From Litorisediminicola beolgyonensis (lineage in GTDB: Bacteria; Pseudomonadota; Alphaproteobacteria; Rhodobacterales; Rhodobacteraceae), in assembly GCF_042679605.1 (NCBI RefSeq), contig NZ_JBHTMU010000008.1, forward strand, positions 1 to 64,000: a stretch of DNA of 64,000 nucleotides, read 5' to 3'. Under the pieces are notes generated by a model, which saw only the letters and a program-made list of their open reading frames with translations, had not been told where the DNA came from and made no database searches. The position numbers and the translations under genes are program-made. Within the stretch, counting starts at the first letter, position 1. Every line of letters starts with the position of its first letter. This document shows positions 55,608-64,000 of this stretch, one piece after another.

Positions 55608-56657
55608 ATGACCGATCTCGCCAAGCTGCCCGTCACCGTGATCACCGGCTTTCTCGGCTCCGGCAAGACCACGCTCATCCGTCACCTCATGAGCCAGACC
55701 GGCGGGCGGCGCCTTGCCGTGATCGTCAACGAGTTCGGCGACGTGGGTGTCGATGGCGACATCCTGAAAAGCTGTGCCATTCCCGACTGCCCCGAGGAAA
55801 ATATCCTCGAGCTCGCCAATGGCTGCATCTGCTGCACGGTGGCCGATGACTTCATCCCGACCATCGAGGCGCTGATGGCGCTTGATCCGAAGCCCGATCA
55901 CATCCTGATCGAGACCTCGGGCCTGGCGCTGCCGAAGCCGCTCCTCAAGGCCTTCGACTGGCCCGCGATCCGCTCGAAGATCACCGTCGACGGCGTGATC
56001 GCGCTTGCCGATGCCGAGGCCGTCGCGGCGGGCCGCTTCGCGCCCGACGTCGCGCGCGTCGATGCCCAGCGCGCCGCCGATGAGGGCCTCGATCACGAAA
56101 CGCCGCTCTCCGAGGTGTTCGAGGACCAGATCGCCTGCGCCGATCTCGTGCTCCTGACCAAGGCCGATCTCGCCGGACCCGAGGGCATCGCCCGCGCCCG
56201 CGAGGTGATCGCCGCCGAGGCACCGCGCCCGCTGCCGGTGGTCGAAGTCACCGAAGGCGTGGTTGATCCGAAGGTCATCCTCGGGCTCGAGGCGGCGGCC
56301 GAGGACGACATGGACGCGCGGCCCTCGCATCACGACACGCCGCATGACCACGATCACGAGGAGTTCGAGTCGGTGGTCGTGGGGATCCCCGAGCTCGACG
56401 ACCCCAAGACGCTCGTCGCCGCCATCGAGACGCTGGCGCGCGAGCGAAACATCCTGCGGGTCAAGGGCTACGCGGCGGTGCGCGGCAAGCCGATGCGGCT
56501 TCTGGTGCAAGCGGTCGGCGCGCGGGTGCGTCACCAGTTCGACCGGCCTTGGGGCGCCGATTCGCGGCAGGGCAAGCTCGTGGTGATCGCCGAGCATGAC
56601 GATATCGACGAACGCGCCATCGCCCAGGCGCTGACCGGGCTCGTCCCGGCGGAGTAA
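55608..56657 (+). CDS. cobW: CobW GTPase, putative cobalt chaperone
   Basis: A 349-residue G3E-family GTPase. TGFLGSGKTTLIRHLM is the P-loop, NGCICCTVADD carries the CxCC metal site, and LLTKADLAGPEG is the NKxD-like guanine motif (TKAD). A His-rich stretch HHDTPHDHDHEEFE around residues 240-253 may store or bind metal. CobW probably delivers cobalt to the CobNST chelatase. It precedes cobN directly. Confidence 0.95.
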   Translation: MTDLAKLPVTVITGFLGSGKTTLIRHLMSQTGGRRLAVIVNEFGDVGVDGDILKSCAIPDCPEENILELANGCICCTVADDFIPTIEALMALDPKPDHILIETSGLALPKPLLKAFDWPAIRSKITVDGVIALADAEAVAAGRFAPDVARVDAQRAADEGLDHETPLSEVFEDQIACADLVLLTKADLAGPEGIARAREVIAAEAPRPLPVVEVTEGVVDPKVILGLEAAAEDDMDARPSHHDTPHDHDHEEFESVVVGIPELDDPKTLVAAIETLARERNILRVKGYAAVRGKPMRLLVQAVGARVRHQFDRPWGADSRQGKLVVIAEHDDIDERAIAQALTGLVPAE

Positions 56658-56670
56658 GGCGCGCGCCTCC

Positions 56671-59600
56671 ATGCATGTCGTCTTCCGCGAAAGCCACGGG
56701 CTCGAAGAGACCGAGACCCCGACCGACCTGGGCCAGAGCCCGGCGGATCTGGTTGTGCTGTCCTTCTCGGACAGCGATCTCGGCGCGTTCGCGGCCGGGT
56801 GGCATCGCGGCGGCGGACCGGAGGGGCGGATGCCCACGCTGAGGCTCGCCAATCTCGCGGCGCTGACCCATCCGCTTTCGGTCGACACCTATGTCGAACA
56901 GACGCTGTCGGGCGCGACGGGCATCCTGATCCGCCTGATCGGCGGGCGCGCCTATTGGGACTACGGCCTGGCGCAGGTCGCCGCCTTGGCCGAAGAGCGC
57001 GGGATCGCGCTGGCGGTTCTGCCCGCCGACGGGCGGGCCGATCCGCAGCTTGACGCGGTCTCGACCCTGCCGGTCTCGACGCTCCGGCGGCTCGCGGCGC
57101 ATTGCGACGTGGGCGGCGTGGTGGCGGCGCAGGCGGCGCTGCAGCAGATGGCTCTGGCGGCGGGTCTCTATGCCGGACCGGTCCGCGGCGCGAAGGTCCT
57201 GCCCGCGGTCGGCGCCTGGAGCCCCGAGCACGGCGTCTGCTGCCCGGTGGCCCTGATGGACCCGGAGGGCGACACCCCCCGGGCGCTTCTGGTCTTCTAC
57301 CGCTCCTACCTCGTCGCCGCCGATCTCGCCCCCATCGCCGCCCTCACCGCTGCGCTCGAAGCGGAAGGCTTCGCGGTCACGCCCCTCTTCGTGCCCTCGC
57401 TCAAGGCCCCCGAGGCGGCGGGCTGGCTGGCGCGGCAGGTGGCCTTTTGGCGCCCAGATATCGTGGTCAACGCCACCGCCTTCTCGGGCAAGGGCGCCGA
57501 GGGCACCTCGCCCCTCGACGCCAGTGACGCGCCGGTCCTGCAGGTGGCGCTCGCCACCTCGTCGCGGGAGGCTTGGGACGAGGCCGAGCGGGGCCTCTCG
57601 CCCGCCGACCTGGCGATGCATGTCGTCCTGCCGGAAGTGGACGGACGGATTTTCGCGGGCGCGGTGTCGTTCAAGGCCCCCGAGCCCCGCGACCCGGCGC
57701 TCGAGTTCACCCGCTTCGCGCATAGCGCCGACCCCGGGCGCATCGCCGCCGCGGCGTCCCGCGCCGCCGGTTGGGTGCGGCTGCGCCGGCTCTCCGCTCG
57801 CGAGCGTCGCGTTGGCATCGTGCTCTCGACCTATCCCGGGCGCGATTGGAACATGGCCCATGCGGTCGGGCTCGATCCGCTGGCCTCGGTCACCTCCATC
57901 CTCGACGATCTGCGCGCCGAGGGCATGGAGGCGCCAAACCCGGGCGCGCTGCCCGAGGCGCTCGCGGCGCGCTCGGCGACGTGGTCCCTGACGGAGTATT
58001 GCGCCGCGCTCAAACACCTGCCGCAAGAGCTTCGGGAGCAGCTCGACGAGGCTTGGGGCGCGCCCGAGGACGATCCCGATTGCCAGGACGGCCTCTTCCG
58101 CTTCGCCGCGCTTCGGACCGGACAGGTCACCATCGCGCTCCAGCCCGAACGGGCGACGCGCTCGGGCCGTGACGAGAGCTATCACGACCTGTCGCGGGTG
58201 CCGCGGCACGGTTATGTCGCCTTCTATCTCTGGCTCACCGCCCGGCTCGACGCGCTCGTGCATCTCGGCGCGCATGGCACGCTCGAATGGCTGCCGGGCA
58301 AGGCCGTCGCGCTGTCCGAGACCTGCTGGCCCGAGGCGCTGACCGGCGCGACGCCGGTGATCTACCCGTTCATCGTCAACGACCCCGGCGAGGCCGCGCA
58401 GGCCAAGCGGCGGATCGGCGCGGTTACTTTGGGCCATGTGCCTCCACCCCTGAAACAGAGCTGCACGCCGGGGCGGCTGAACCGGCTCGAAGGGCTTCTG
58501 GATGAATTCTCCAATGCCGACGGGCTCGACCCGCGCCGCCGCACACGGCTGATCGAGGATATCCGCGCCGAGGCGCAGGCGCTCGGCGTCGAGGACGATC
58601 TCGGCATCGACCGCGCGGGCTGCGCCGCCGAGGCGATCACCCGCATCGACCGCTTCGTCTGCGACGTGAAGGAAAGCCAGTACGGCGACGGTCTGCACGT
58701 CTGGGGACAGGCCTCGGAGTTCGGCGACGGCTCAGAGGAGCGCCGGTCGCTGATCGACGCGCTTGCCGGTCGCCGGATCGCGGCAGGGCCGTCGGGCTCG
58801 CCCCATCGCGGGCGGCGCGACGTGCTGCCGACGGGGCGCAACCTCTTCACCACCGACCCGCGCAGCGTTCCGACCCGCGCGGCCTATGCGCAGGGCCAGC
58901 GGCTCGCCGACGAGCTGGTGCGGCGGCATCTGCAGGACGAAGGCGACTGGCCGCAGGGCGTGATCGTCGATCTCTGGGGCTCGGCGACGATGCGCACCGC
59001 GGGCGAGGAGTTCGCGATGGCGCTGGCGCTGATTGGTGTGCGGCCTCTCTGGGACGAGGGCTCGGACCGGGTCTCGGGCATCGAGATTCTGCCCATCGCC
59101 GAACTGGACCGCCCGAGGATCGACGTGACCCTCAGGGTCTCGGGGCTCTTCCGGGACGTCTTCCCGACGCTGTCGGTGCTGTTCGGGCAGGCGGTGCGCG
59201 CGCTTGCTGAGCGCGACGAGGCGCCGGACTGGAACCCCTATGTCGGCACCGCCGCATCGCGCGTCTTCGGGCCCGAGCCCGGGCAGTACGGGCTCGGCAT
59301 GGGCGCGCATCTCGACACCTATACGGAGGCAGCCCGACAGGCGGCGGGTGAGACCTGGCTTGCGTCCTCCTCCTGGGCGCTCGACAGCGGCGAGGCCACG
59401 CCCGACCCCGACGGCATCGCCACCCGCGTCGCTCAGGCGGACAGTTTCGTGCATCTCCAGGATCTGCCGGAGACCGATCTGCTGTTGTCCTCGGACTATG
59501 CCGCGCATGAGGCCGGGTTCGCCGCGGCCCAGCGCGTGACCGGCGGCGCGGCGCGGCTCTGGCATCTCGACAACACCGATCCCGCCCGCCCCCGCGCCCG

Positions 59601-59940
59601 CGATCTCGGCGAAGAGATCGCCCGCGTCGTGCGCGCTCGCGCCACCCATCCGAGATGGATCGCAGGCATGATGCGGCACGGGTTCCGCGGCGCGGCCGAG
59701 ATCGCCGCGACGCTCGATCACATGGGCCAGTTCGCGCATCTGGCGGGCGTGGTCCCGGCGCATCTCTTCGATCAGTACTGGGAGGCGACGCTTGGCGACG
59801 AGGCGGTCGAGGCGTTTCTCGCCGATGCCAATCCCGACGCCCTCACGGCCATGCGCGACCGCTTCGCCGCCCTGCACGAGGCCGGTCTCTGGGTGTCGCG
59901 GCGCAATTCGGTGATCGCCGGTCTCGAGGCGGTCCGATGA
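56671..59940 (+). CDS. cobN: Cobaltochelatase subunit CobN
   Basis: A 1089-residue large subunit of the aerobic cobaltochelatase, somewhat shorter than the ~1250 residues of some homologs. Conserved blocks include YVAFYLWLTARLDALVHLGA, HGTLEWLPGKAVALSETCWP and DLLLSSDYAAHEAGFAAAQR. It inserts Co2+ into hydrogenobyrinic acid a,c-diamide together with CobS and CobT-like subunits, which are not in this window. The 4-nt ATGA overlap with cobG sets the next start. Confidence 0.95.
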   Translation: MHVVFRESHGLEETETPTDLGQSPADLVVLSFSDSDLGAFAAGWHRGGGPEGRMPTLRLANLAALTHPLSVDTYVEQTLSGATGILIRLIGGRAYWDYGLAQVAALAEERGIALAVLPADGRADPQLDAVSTLPVSTLRRLAAHCDVGGVVAAQAALQQMALAAGLYAGPVRGAKVLPAVGAWSPEHGVCCPVALMDPEGDTPRALLVFYRSYLVAADLAPIAALTAALEAEGFAVTPLFVPSLKAPEAAGWLARQVAFWRPDIVVNATAFSGKGAEGTSPLDASDAPVLQVALATSSREAWDEAERGLSPADLAMHVVLPEVDGRIFAGAVSFKAPEPRDPALEFTRFAHSADPGRIAAAASRAAGWVRLRRLSARERRVGIVLSTYPGRDWNMAHAVGLDPLASVTSILDDLRAEGMEAPNPGALPEALAARSATWSLTEYCAALKHLPQELREQLDEAWGAPEDDPDCQDGLFRFAALRTGQVTIALQPERATRSGRDESYHDLSRVPRHGYVAFYLWLTARLDALVHLGAHGTLEWLPGKAVALSETCWPEALTGATPVIYPFIVNDPGEAAQAKRRIGAVTLGHVPPPLKQSCTPGRLNRLEGLLDEFSNADGLDPRRRTRLIEDIRAEAQALGVEDDLGIDRAGCAAEAITRIDRFVCDVKESQYGDGLHVWGQASEFGDGSEERRSLIDALAGRRIAAGPSGSPHRGRRDVLPTGRNLFTTDPRSVPTRAAYAQGQRLADELVRRHLQDEGDWPQGVIVDLWGSATMRTAGEEFAMALALIGVRPLWDEGSDRVSGIEILPIAELDRPRIDVTLRVSGLFRDVFPTLSVLFGQAVRALAERDEAPDWNPYVGTAASRVFGPEPGQYGLGMGAHLDTYTEAARQAAGETWLASSSWALDSGEATPDPDGIATRVAQADSFVHLQDLPETDLLLSSDYAAHEAGFAAAQRVTGGAARLWHLDNTDPARPRARDLGEEIARVVRARATHPRWIAGMMRHGFRGAAEIAATLDHMGQFAHLAGVVPAHLFDQYWEATLGDEAVEAFLADANPDALTAMRDRFAALHEAGLWVSRRNSVIAGLEAVR

Positions 59941-61085
59941 GCGCGCCGCTGGTCCGAGGCTGGTGCCCCGGCGCGCTGCGCCCGATGCGGGCCGAGGACG
60001 GTCTGGTCGTGCGCGTGCGGCCCCGGCTGACGCGGCTCTCTGCGGCTCAGGCACAGGGGCTGGCCGCGCTGGCCGAGCGCTACGGCGCAGGTGTGATCGA
60101 GGTGACCTCGCGCGCCAGCCTGCAGCTTCGCGGCGTGTCCGAGGGCGATCATGCCGCGCTGGTCTCCGAGCTGCAGAGCCTGGGCCTGGCCGATACCGAT
60201 GCCGCGCGCGAAGCGCGGTGCGCGGTTCTGGTGGCCCCCTGTCGCGATGCCGAGGCCGAGGCGCTCGCCGCCGCCCTGGATGCGGGCCTTGCGGCGGCGG
60301 TGGATCTGGAGCTGCCGTCGAAATTCGGTTTCGTCGTCGATTGCGGCGCGACGCGGCAGTTGGCGGATGTCAGCGGCGACATCCGGCTGGAGCGCAGCCT
60401 CGAAGGCCTGATCCTGCGTGCCGACGGCTCCCCGACAGGCCTCCCGGTCGCCCCCGATGACGCGGTCGAGGCCGCGCTGGAGTTGGCCCGCTGGTTCGTG
60501 ATGTCGGGCGGCGTGGGCGCCGATGGACGAGGCCGGATGGCGGCGCATCTGGTGCGGGTTGCCCTTCCCGAGGCGCTTTCCGGCCATGCCCTGCCTGTCG
60601 AAAAGGTCGCCCCGATGCACCCCGGCCGCACTTCGGAAGGCATGACCGTGGCGGCGGGCTTCGGCCTCTTCCCGGCGACGAGCGTCGCAAAGCTCGCCGA
60701 GCAGACAGACGCGCTGATCCCGACGCCCTGGCGCAGCTTCTTCCTGCCGGGCGCGCCCGAGCTCGCGCTTGATCCGGACCTCATCACCGACCCGCGCGAC
60801 CCGCTCCTGCGCCTGCATGGCTGCACCGGAGCGCCCGCCTGCCCGCAGGCCGAAGCCGAGACCCGCAGCATCGCGCGCCAGCTCGCCCGGGACCTGCCCG
60901 ATGGCGTCACCCTCCATGTCTCGGGCTGCGCCAAGGGTTGCGCGCATCCCGGCCCCGCCGACCTCACGCTGACCGGCCGCGACGGCCGGTTCGACCTCAT
61001 CCGCGCGGGCCGCGCCTCGGATCCTCCCGAGCGCCGTGGCCTTGCGCCCGACCAGTTGCACCGGATGTTCCAGAATGCCCCATAG
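59937..61085 (+). CDS. cobG: Precorrin-3B synthase CobG
   Basis: A 382-residue sulfite/nitrite reductase-like enzyme, the aerobic ring-contraction partner. The N-terminal ferredoxin-like half has VRGWCPGALRPM and GVIEVTSRASLQLRGV. The 4Fe-4S/siroheme-type Cys cluster is HGCTGAPACPQ plus VSGCAKGCAHP. Its presence shows the oxygen-dependent pathway. It overlaps cobN by 4 nt and cobH by 11 nt. Confidence 0.92.
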   Translation: MSAPLVRGWCPGALRPMRAEDGLVVRVRPRLTRLSAAQAQGLAALAERYGAGVIEVTSRASLQLRGVSEGDHAALVSELQSLGLADTDAAREARCAVLVAPCRDAEAEALAAALDAGLAAAVDLELPSKFGFVVDCGATRQLADVSGDIRLERSLEGLILRADGSPTGLPVAPDDAVEAALELARWFVMSGGVGADGRGRMAAHLVRVALPEALSGHALPVEKVAPMHPGRTSEGMTVAAGFGLFPATSVAKLAEQTDALIPTPWRSFFLPGAPELALDPDLITDPRDPLLRLHGCTGAPACPQAEAETRSIARQLARDLPDGVTLHVSGCAKGCAHPGPADLTLTGRDGRFDLIRAGRASDPPERRGLAPDQLHRMFQNAP

Positions 61086-61704
61086 CTACGAGACCGATGG
61101 CGCCGCCATCTACCGGCAGTCCTTTGCCACGATCCGGTCCGAGGCCGATCTCGACCGGTTCGACGCGGACGAGGAACAGGTCGCGGTGCGCATGATCCAT
61201 GCCGCGGGCATGGTCGGGCTCGAACGCCATATCCGCTTTTCACCCGGCATGGTGGCCGCGGCGCGGCGCGCGCTGGAGGACGGCGCGCCGATCCTCTGCG
61301 ACGCCCGCATGGTCTCCGAAGGGATCACCCGCTTCCGCCTGCCCGCGGAAAACGAGGTGATCTGCACGCTTCACGACCCCTCGGTCCCCGAGCGCGCCCG
61401 CGAGATGGGCAACACCCGCTCGGCGGCGGCGCTGGAACTCTGGCGGCCGCATCTTGCGGGCAGCGTCGTGGCCATCGGCAACGCGCCGACGGCGCTCTTT
61501 CATCTCCTGAACATGCTCGAGGATCCCGAGTGTCCGCGCCCTGCCGCGATCATTGGCTGCCCGGTGGGCTTCGTCGGCGCGGTCGAATCGAAGGACGCGC
61601 TCTGGCAGGTCCAGCCTGTGCCATGCGTGATCGTCGAGGGCCGTCTCGGCGGCTCGGCCATCACCGTGGCCGCCGTCAACGCCATCGCGAGCCGCGCGGA
61701 ATGA
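61075..61704 (+). CDS. cobH: Precorrin-8X methylmutase CobH
   Basis: A 209-residue enzyme that converts precorrin-8X to hydrogenobyrinic acid. MIHAAGMVGLERHIRFSPGM has the catalytic region, ILCDARMVSEGI and AIIGCPVGFVGAVESKDAL are conserved. The ATG at 61075 lies 11 nt before the cobG stop. It overlaps cobI by 4 nt (ATGA). Length matches the family (about 210). Confidence 0.95.
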   Translation: MPHSYETDGAAIYRQSFATIRSEADLDRFDADEEQVAVRMIHAAGMVGLERHIRFSPGMVAAARRALEDGAPILCDARMVSEGITRFRLPAENEVICTLHDPSVPERAREMGNTRSAAALELWRPHLAGSVVAIGNAPTALFHLLNMLEDPECPRPAAIIGCPVGFVGAVESKDALWQVQPVPCVIVEGRLGGSAITVAAVNAIASRAE

Positions 61705-62429
61705 GCGGTACGATCTACGGGCTGGGCCTCGGGCCCGGCGATCCGGACCTGATGAGCGTCAAGGCGCACCGGCTTCTGACCGGCGCGCGCCATGTCGCGT
61801 TCTTCCGCAAGAAGGGCCGCCCCGGACAGGCCCGGACGCTTGCCGATCCGCTGATGCCGCAAGACGCGATCGAGGTGCCGATGGAATACCCGGTCACCAC
61901 CGAGATCCCGCTCAGCGATCCGCGCTACAACGAGATCCTGTCGGCCTTCTACGCCGAGAGCGTCGCGCAGCTCGTCGAGATCGCCGAGCGCGGCGAGGAT
62001 GTCGTGGTGCTCTGCGAGGGCGATCCGTTCTTCTACGGCTCCTTCATGCATCTCTACACCCGCCTCAAGGACCGCGTCCCGGTCGAGGTGATCCCCGCGA
62101 TCACCGGCATGTCCGCGGCCTGGACCGCGACCGGCCTGCCGATCACCTGGGGCGACGACGTGCTGACGGTGGTCATGGGCACCCTGCCCGAGGCCGAGCT
62201 GGTCCGGCAGATGCTGAACGCCGATGCGCTGGTGGTGATGAAGATCGGGCGCAACTTCGCCAAGATCGTCTCGGCGCTCGCGCAGGCCGGAAAGCTCGAG
62301 CGCGCCTGGCTCGTCGAATACGCGGCGATGCCCGGGCAGACCGTCCAGCGGCTGAGCGATGTCGCGGCGGATCAAGCCGCGCCCTATTTCTCCATCGTGA
62401 TCGTGCACGGCCAGGGGCGCCGTCCGTGA
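61701..62429 (+). CDS. cobI: Precorrin-2 C20-methyltransferase CobI
   Basis: A 242-residue SAM-dependent tetrapyrrole methylase. IYGLGLGPGDPDLMSVKAHR is the N-terminal signature (GxGxGxxDLxTxxA family type), VVLCEGDPFFYGSFMHLY is the second motif, and VIPAITGMSAAWTATGLPIT is the third. It adds the C20 methyl. It starts within the cobH stop (ATGA) and overlaps cobJ by 4 nt (GTGA). Confidence 0.95.
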   Translation: MSGTIYGLGLGPGDPDLMSVKAHRLLTGARHVAFFRKKGRPGQARTLADPLMPQDAIEVPMEYPVTTEIPLSDPRYNEILSAFYAESVAQLVEIAERGEDVVVLCEGDPFFYGSFMHLYTRLKDRVPVEVIPAITGMSAAWTATGLPITWGDDVLTVVMGTLPEAELVRQMLNADALVVMKIGRNFAKIVSALAQAGKLERAWLVEYAAMPGQTVQRLSDVAADQAAPYFSIVIVHGQGRRP

Positions 62430-63181
62430 GCGGCTGGGTCAAGATCGCCGGTCTCGGCCCGGGCGCAGAGGCGCTGGTCACGCCCGAGGTCAGCGCCGCC
62501 TTGGCCGAGGCGACCGATGTGGTGGGCTACATCCCGTATGTCGCCCGCGTCGCCGAAAGGCCGGGCCTGACGCTCCACGCCTCGGACAACCGGGTCGAGC
62601 TCGACCGGTCGCGGCATGCGCTCGAGATGGCGGCAGAGGGACGGCGCGTGGTCGTGGTCTCCTCGGGCGATCCGGGCGTCTTCGCCATGGCCGCGGCGGT
62701 GTTCGAGGCGGTCGAGGCCGGGCCGTCCGACTGGCGCGCGCTCGAGATCGAGGTCCTTCCCGGCATCACCGCGATGCTCGCCGCGGCGGCGCGGGCGGGC
62801 GCGCCTTTGGGCCATGATTTCTGCGCCATCAATCTCAGCGACAACCTCAAGCCCTGGGCGGTGATCGAGCGCCGCCTGCGCCTTGCCGCTGAAGCCGATT
62901 TCGCGATGGCCTTCTACAACCCGCGCTCGAAAAGCCGCCCCGAAGGGTTCGCGCGCGCACTTGTGGTACTGACCGAGGCCTGCGGCGACGACCGCCCGGT
63001 TCTCTTCGCGCGCGCGGTCTCGACCCCCGAAGAAGAGCTCCGCGTGGTGCCCCTGCCCGAGGCGACGCCCGAGATGGCGGACATGCGCACGATGGTCATT
63101 CTGGGGTCGTCCCGGACACGGCTCATCGAGCGCCCCGGGCGCGCGCCGATCGTCTACACGCCGCGCGGGATCGACCCATGA
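62426..63181 (+). CDS. cobJ: Precorrin-3B C17-methyltransferase CobJ
   Basis: A 251-residue methylase from GTG 62426. WVKIAGLGPGAEALVTPEVS, VVVSSGDPGVFAMAAAVFEA and VLPGITAMLAAAARAGAPLG are the family motifs; HDFCAINLSDNLKPWAVIER fits CobJ. It acts after CobG in ring contraction. Its 3' end overlaps the convergent cobK by 28 bases (63154-63181). Confidence 0.94.
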   Translation: MSGWVKIAGLGPGAEALVTPEVSAALAEATDVVGYIPYVARVAERPGLTLHASDNRVELDRSRHALEMAAEGRRVVVVSSGDPGVFAMAAAVFEAVEAGPSDWRALEIEVLPGITAMLAAAARAGAPLGHDFCAINLSDNLKPWAVIERRLRLAAEADFAMAFYNPRSKSRPEGFARALVVLTEACGDDRPVLFARAVSTPEEELRVVPLPEATPEMADMRTMVILGSSRTRLIERPGRAPIVYTPRGIDP

Positions 63182-63906
63182 AGCCAGGCGAGCACCTCGT
63201 CCGGGCTGGACAGCTCCTCTCGGTCGGGCACGGCCGGGCGGTCGACCATGATCACCGGCAGGCCCAGCGCGCGCGCGGCGTCGATCTTCGCACGCGCGCC
63301 GGTGCCGCCGGAGTTCTTGGAGACGACAATCTCGATCCCGTGCGCCTCCATCAGTGCGCGGTCGCCCTCGGCGGTGAACGGCCCGCGCGACACCTCGACG
63401 TGACAGGAGGGAAACGGCGGCGGCGCGGCGGGCGGATCGACCAGACGCAACAGGTAGACATGCTGCGGATTGCCCGCGAAGACCGGAAGATGCATGCGCC
63501 CGACGGCGAGCATCACCCGGCGCGGCGGCCCGGCGAGCGCCTCGGCAGCGGCCTCCAGTGTCGGCACGCGGGTCCAGCGGTCCTGCGCCCCGGCGCTCCA
63601 GGCCGGTCGGGTCAGCGCCACGAGCGGGACGCCCTCGGCGGCGCAGGCCTCGACGGCATTGGCGCTCATCTGCGCGGCAAAGGGATGGGTCGCGTCGACG
63701 ACATGAGTGATACGCTCGGACCGGAGAAACGCCCGCAACCCGTCGACACCGCCGAAGCCGCCGATCCGCATCGGCAGGGGCTGGCGCACGGGTCGTTCGA
63801 CCCGGCCCGCCAGGGACAGGGTCGCGGTGAGGCCCGCCTCGGCCAGTGCCTTGCCCAAGGCCGTGGCCTCGGTCGTGCCCGCGAGAACGAGGAGGTTCGG
63901 CACCAT
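63154..63906 (-). CDS. cobK: Precorrin-6A reductase CobK
   Basis: A 250-residue protein from ATG 63906. PNLLVLAGTTEATALGKALA and VDATHPFAAQMSANAVEACA with DRPAVPDREELSSPDEVLAW are typical of CobK/CbiJ. It reduces precorrin-6A. It overlaps cobJ at its 3' end by 28 bases. Its start shares two bases with the divergent cobL start (CATG), and its ribosome site AGGGAG (within 63914-63921, reverse strand) lies inside cobL codons. ATG 63930 is an in-frame upstream alternative that would overlap cobL more. Confidence 0.9.
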   Translation of the reverse strand: MVPNLLVLAGTTEATALGKALAEAGLTATLSLAGRVERPVRQPLPMRIGGFGGVDGLRAFLRSERITHVVDATHPFAAQMSANAVEACAAEGVPLVALTRPAWSAGAQDRWTRVPTLEAAAEALAGPPRRVMLAVGRMHLPVFAGNPQHVYLLRLVDPPAAPPPFPSCHVEVSRGPFTAEGDRALMEAHGIEIVVSKNSGGTGARAKIDAARALGLPVIMVDRPAVPDREELSSPDEVLAWLHGSIPRGV

Positions 63907-64000
63907 GTCTGACACTCCCTGGCTGACCATTGTCGGGCTCGGCGAAGATGGACCGGAGGGCCTTGCACCTGCAAGCGCCCGTGCGCTCGCAGAGGCCGAC
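63905..64000 (+). CDS. cobL: Precorrin-6Y C5,15-methyltransferase CobL, start only (cut by window edge)
   Basis: The first 32 residues, MSDTPWLTIVGLGEDGPEGL and APASARALAEAD, match the CobL/CbiE N-terminus (IVGLGEDG, a tetrapyrrole methylase motif). GAGGAGG at 63887-63893 is a strong ribosome site that lies within the cobK reading frame on the opposite strand. The remainder, including the CbiT domain, is outside the window. Confidence 0.88.
   Translation, partial: MSDTPWLTIVGLGEDGPEGLAPASARALAEAD

Noticed and set aside
56461..58698. 745-residue minus-strand frame opposite cobW/cobN
   Set aside because: Shadow of cobN codons; cobN shows family motifs along its whole length.

Overview
This 64 kb window is GC-rich DNA with codon use that opens long antisense frames. 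It looks like an alphaproteobacterial chromosome, most likely Rhodobacteraceae (inference from gene content and order). It carries the alphaproteobacterial flagellar accessory set (FlbT, FlaF, FtcR-type regulator, MotE-like, DUF1217 and DUF6468 proteins, MucR) and an aerobic (CobG/CobN type) cobalamin pathway with BluE.

Region 1 (1-44251) is a nearly complete flagellar locus. At the left are a partial fliI (-) and a divergent operon flgB-flgC-fliE-fliQ-SLT-flhA-fliR-flhB. A convergent gap follows with four tandem 230-bp repeat units. Next come fliL-fliM-DUF6468-motE-sulfotransferase-like (-), divergent from fliF-fliH-fliN-fliP-fliG, and then a GFA-family gene. The flagellin operon fliC-flaF-flbT-DUF1217-sulfotransferase (-) is followed by flgI-flgJ-flgN-like (-), ftcR (+), flgE-flgK-flgL and a secreted TPR protein (-), flgF-flgG-flgA-flgH and a FliL-like gene (+), and a sigma factor-fliK-flgD operon (-). 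After an unknown gene come mucR-motB (-), an overlapping three-gene operon with two glycosyltransferase-like proteins (-), and motA with a small secreted protein and a FliJ-like protein (+). The locus has export apparatus, rod, rings, hook, filament, C-ring, stator and regulators. fliO, fliD, fliS, flgM and a canonical fliA are not seen. The embedded sigma factor is RpoH-like. Two sulfotransferase-like genes and two glycosyltransferase-like genes suggest filament or glycan decoration.

Region 2 (44252-46644) is a tungstate-type ABC importer (tupB-tupC-tupA) behind a perfect 7-3-7 inverted repeat. A THUMP-domain RNA methyltransferase (46648-47754, -) overlaps the end of cobT.

Region 3 (47751-64000) is a cobalamin biosynthesis locus. 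It contains cobT-cobU (-), bluE-cobD-cobC (+), cobQ-HAD hydrolase-cobO (-), and a cobalamin riboswitch followed by DUF1636-cobW-cobN-cobG-cobH-cobI-cobJ (+). Then come cobK (-) and the start of cobL (+), which runs off the window. Genes are packed with 4-nt stop/start overlaps. cobK overlaps cobJ at its 3' end, and its start codon shares two bases with the divergent cobL start codon.

The main observations beyond routine annotation are: the covarying 230-bp tandem repeat; recurring AT-rich motifs (TATTCTTGATTT and CTATCCWT) in flagellar intergenic regions; the RpoH-like sigma factor translationally coupled to fliK; the sulfotransferase/glycosyltransferase set; and the overlapping divergent starts of cobK/cobL. 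No tRNA, rRNA, CRISPR array, transposase or integrase was found.
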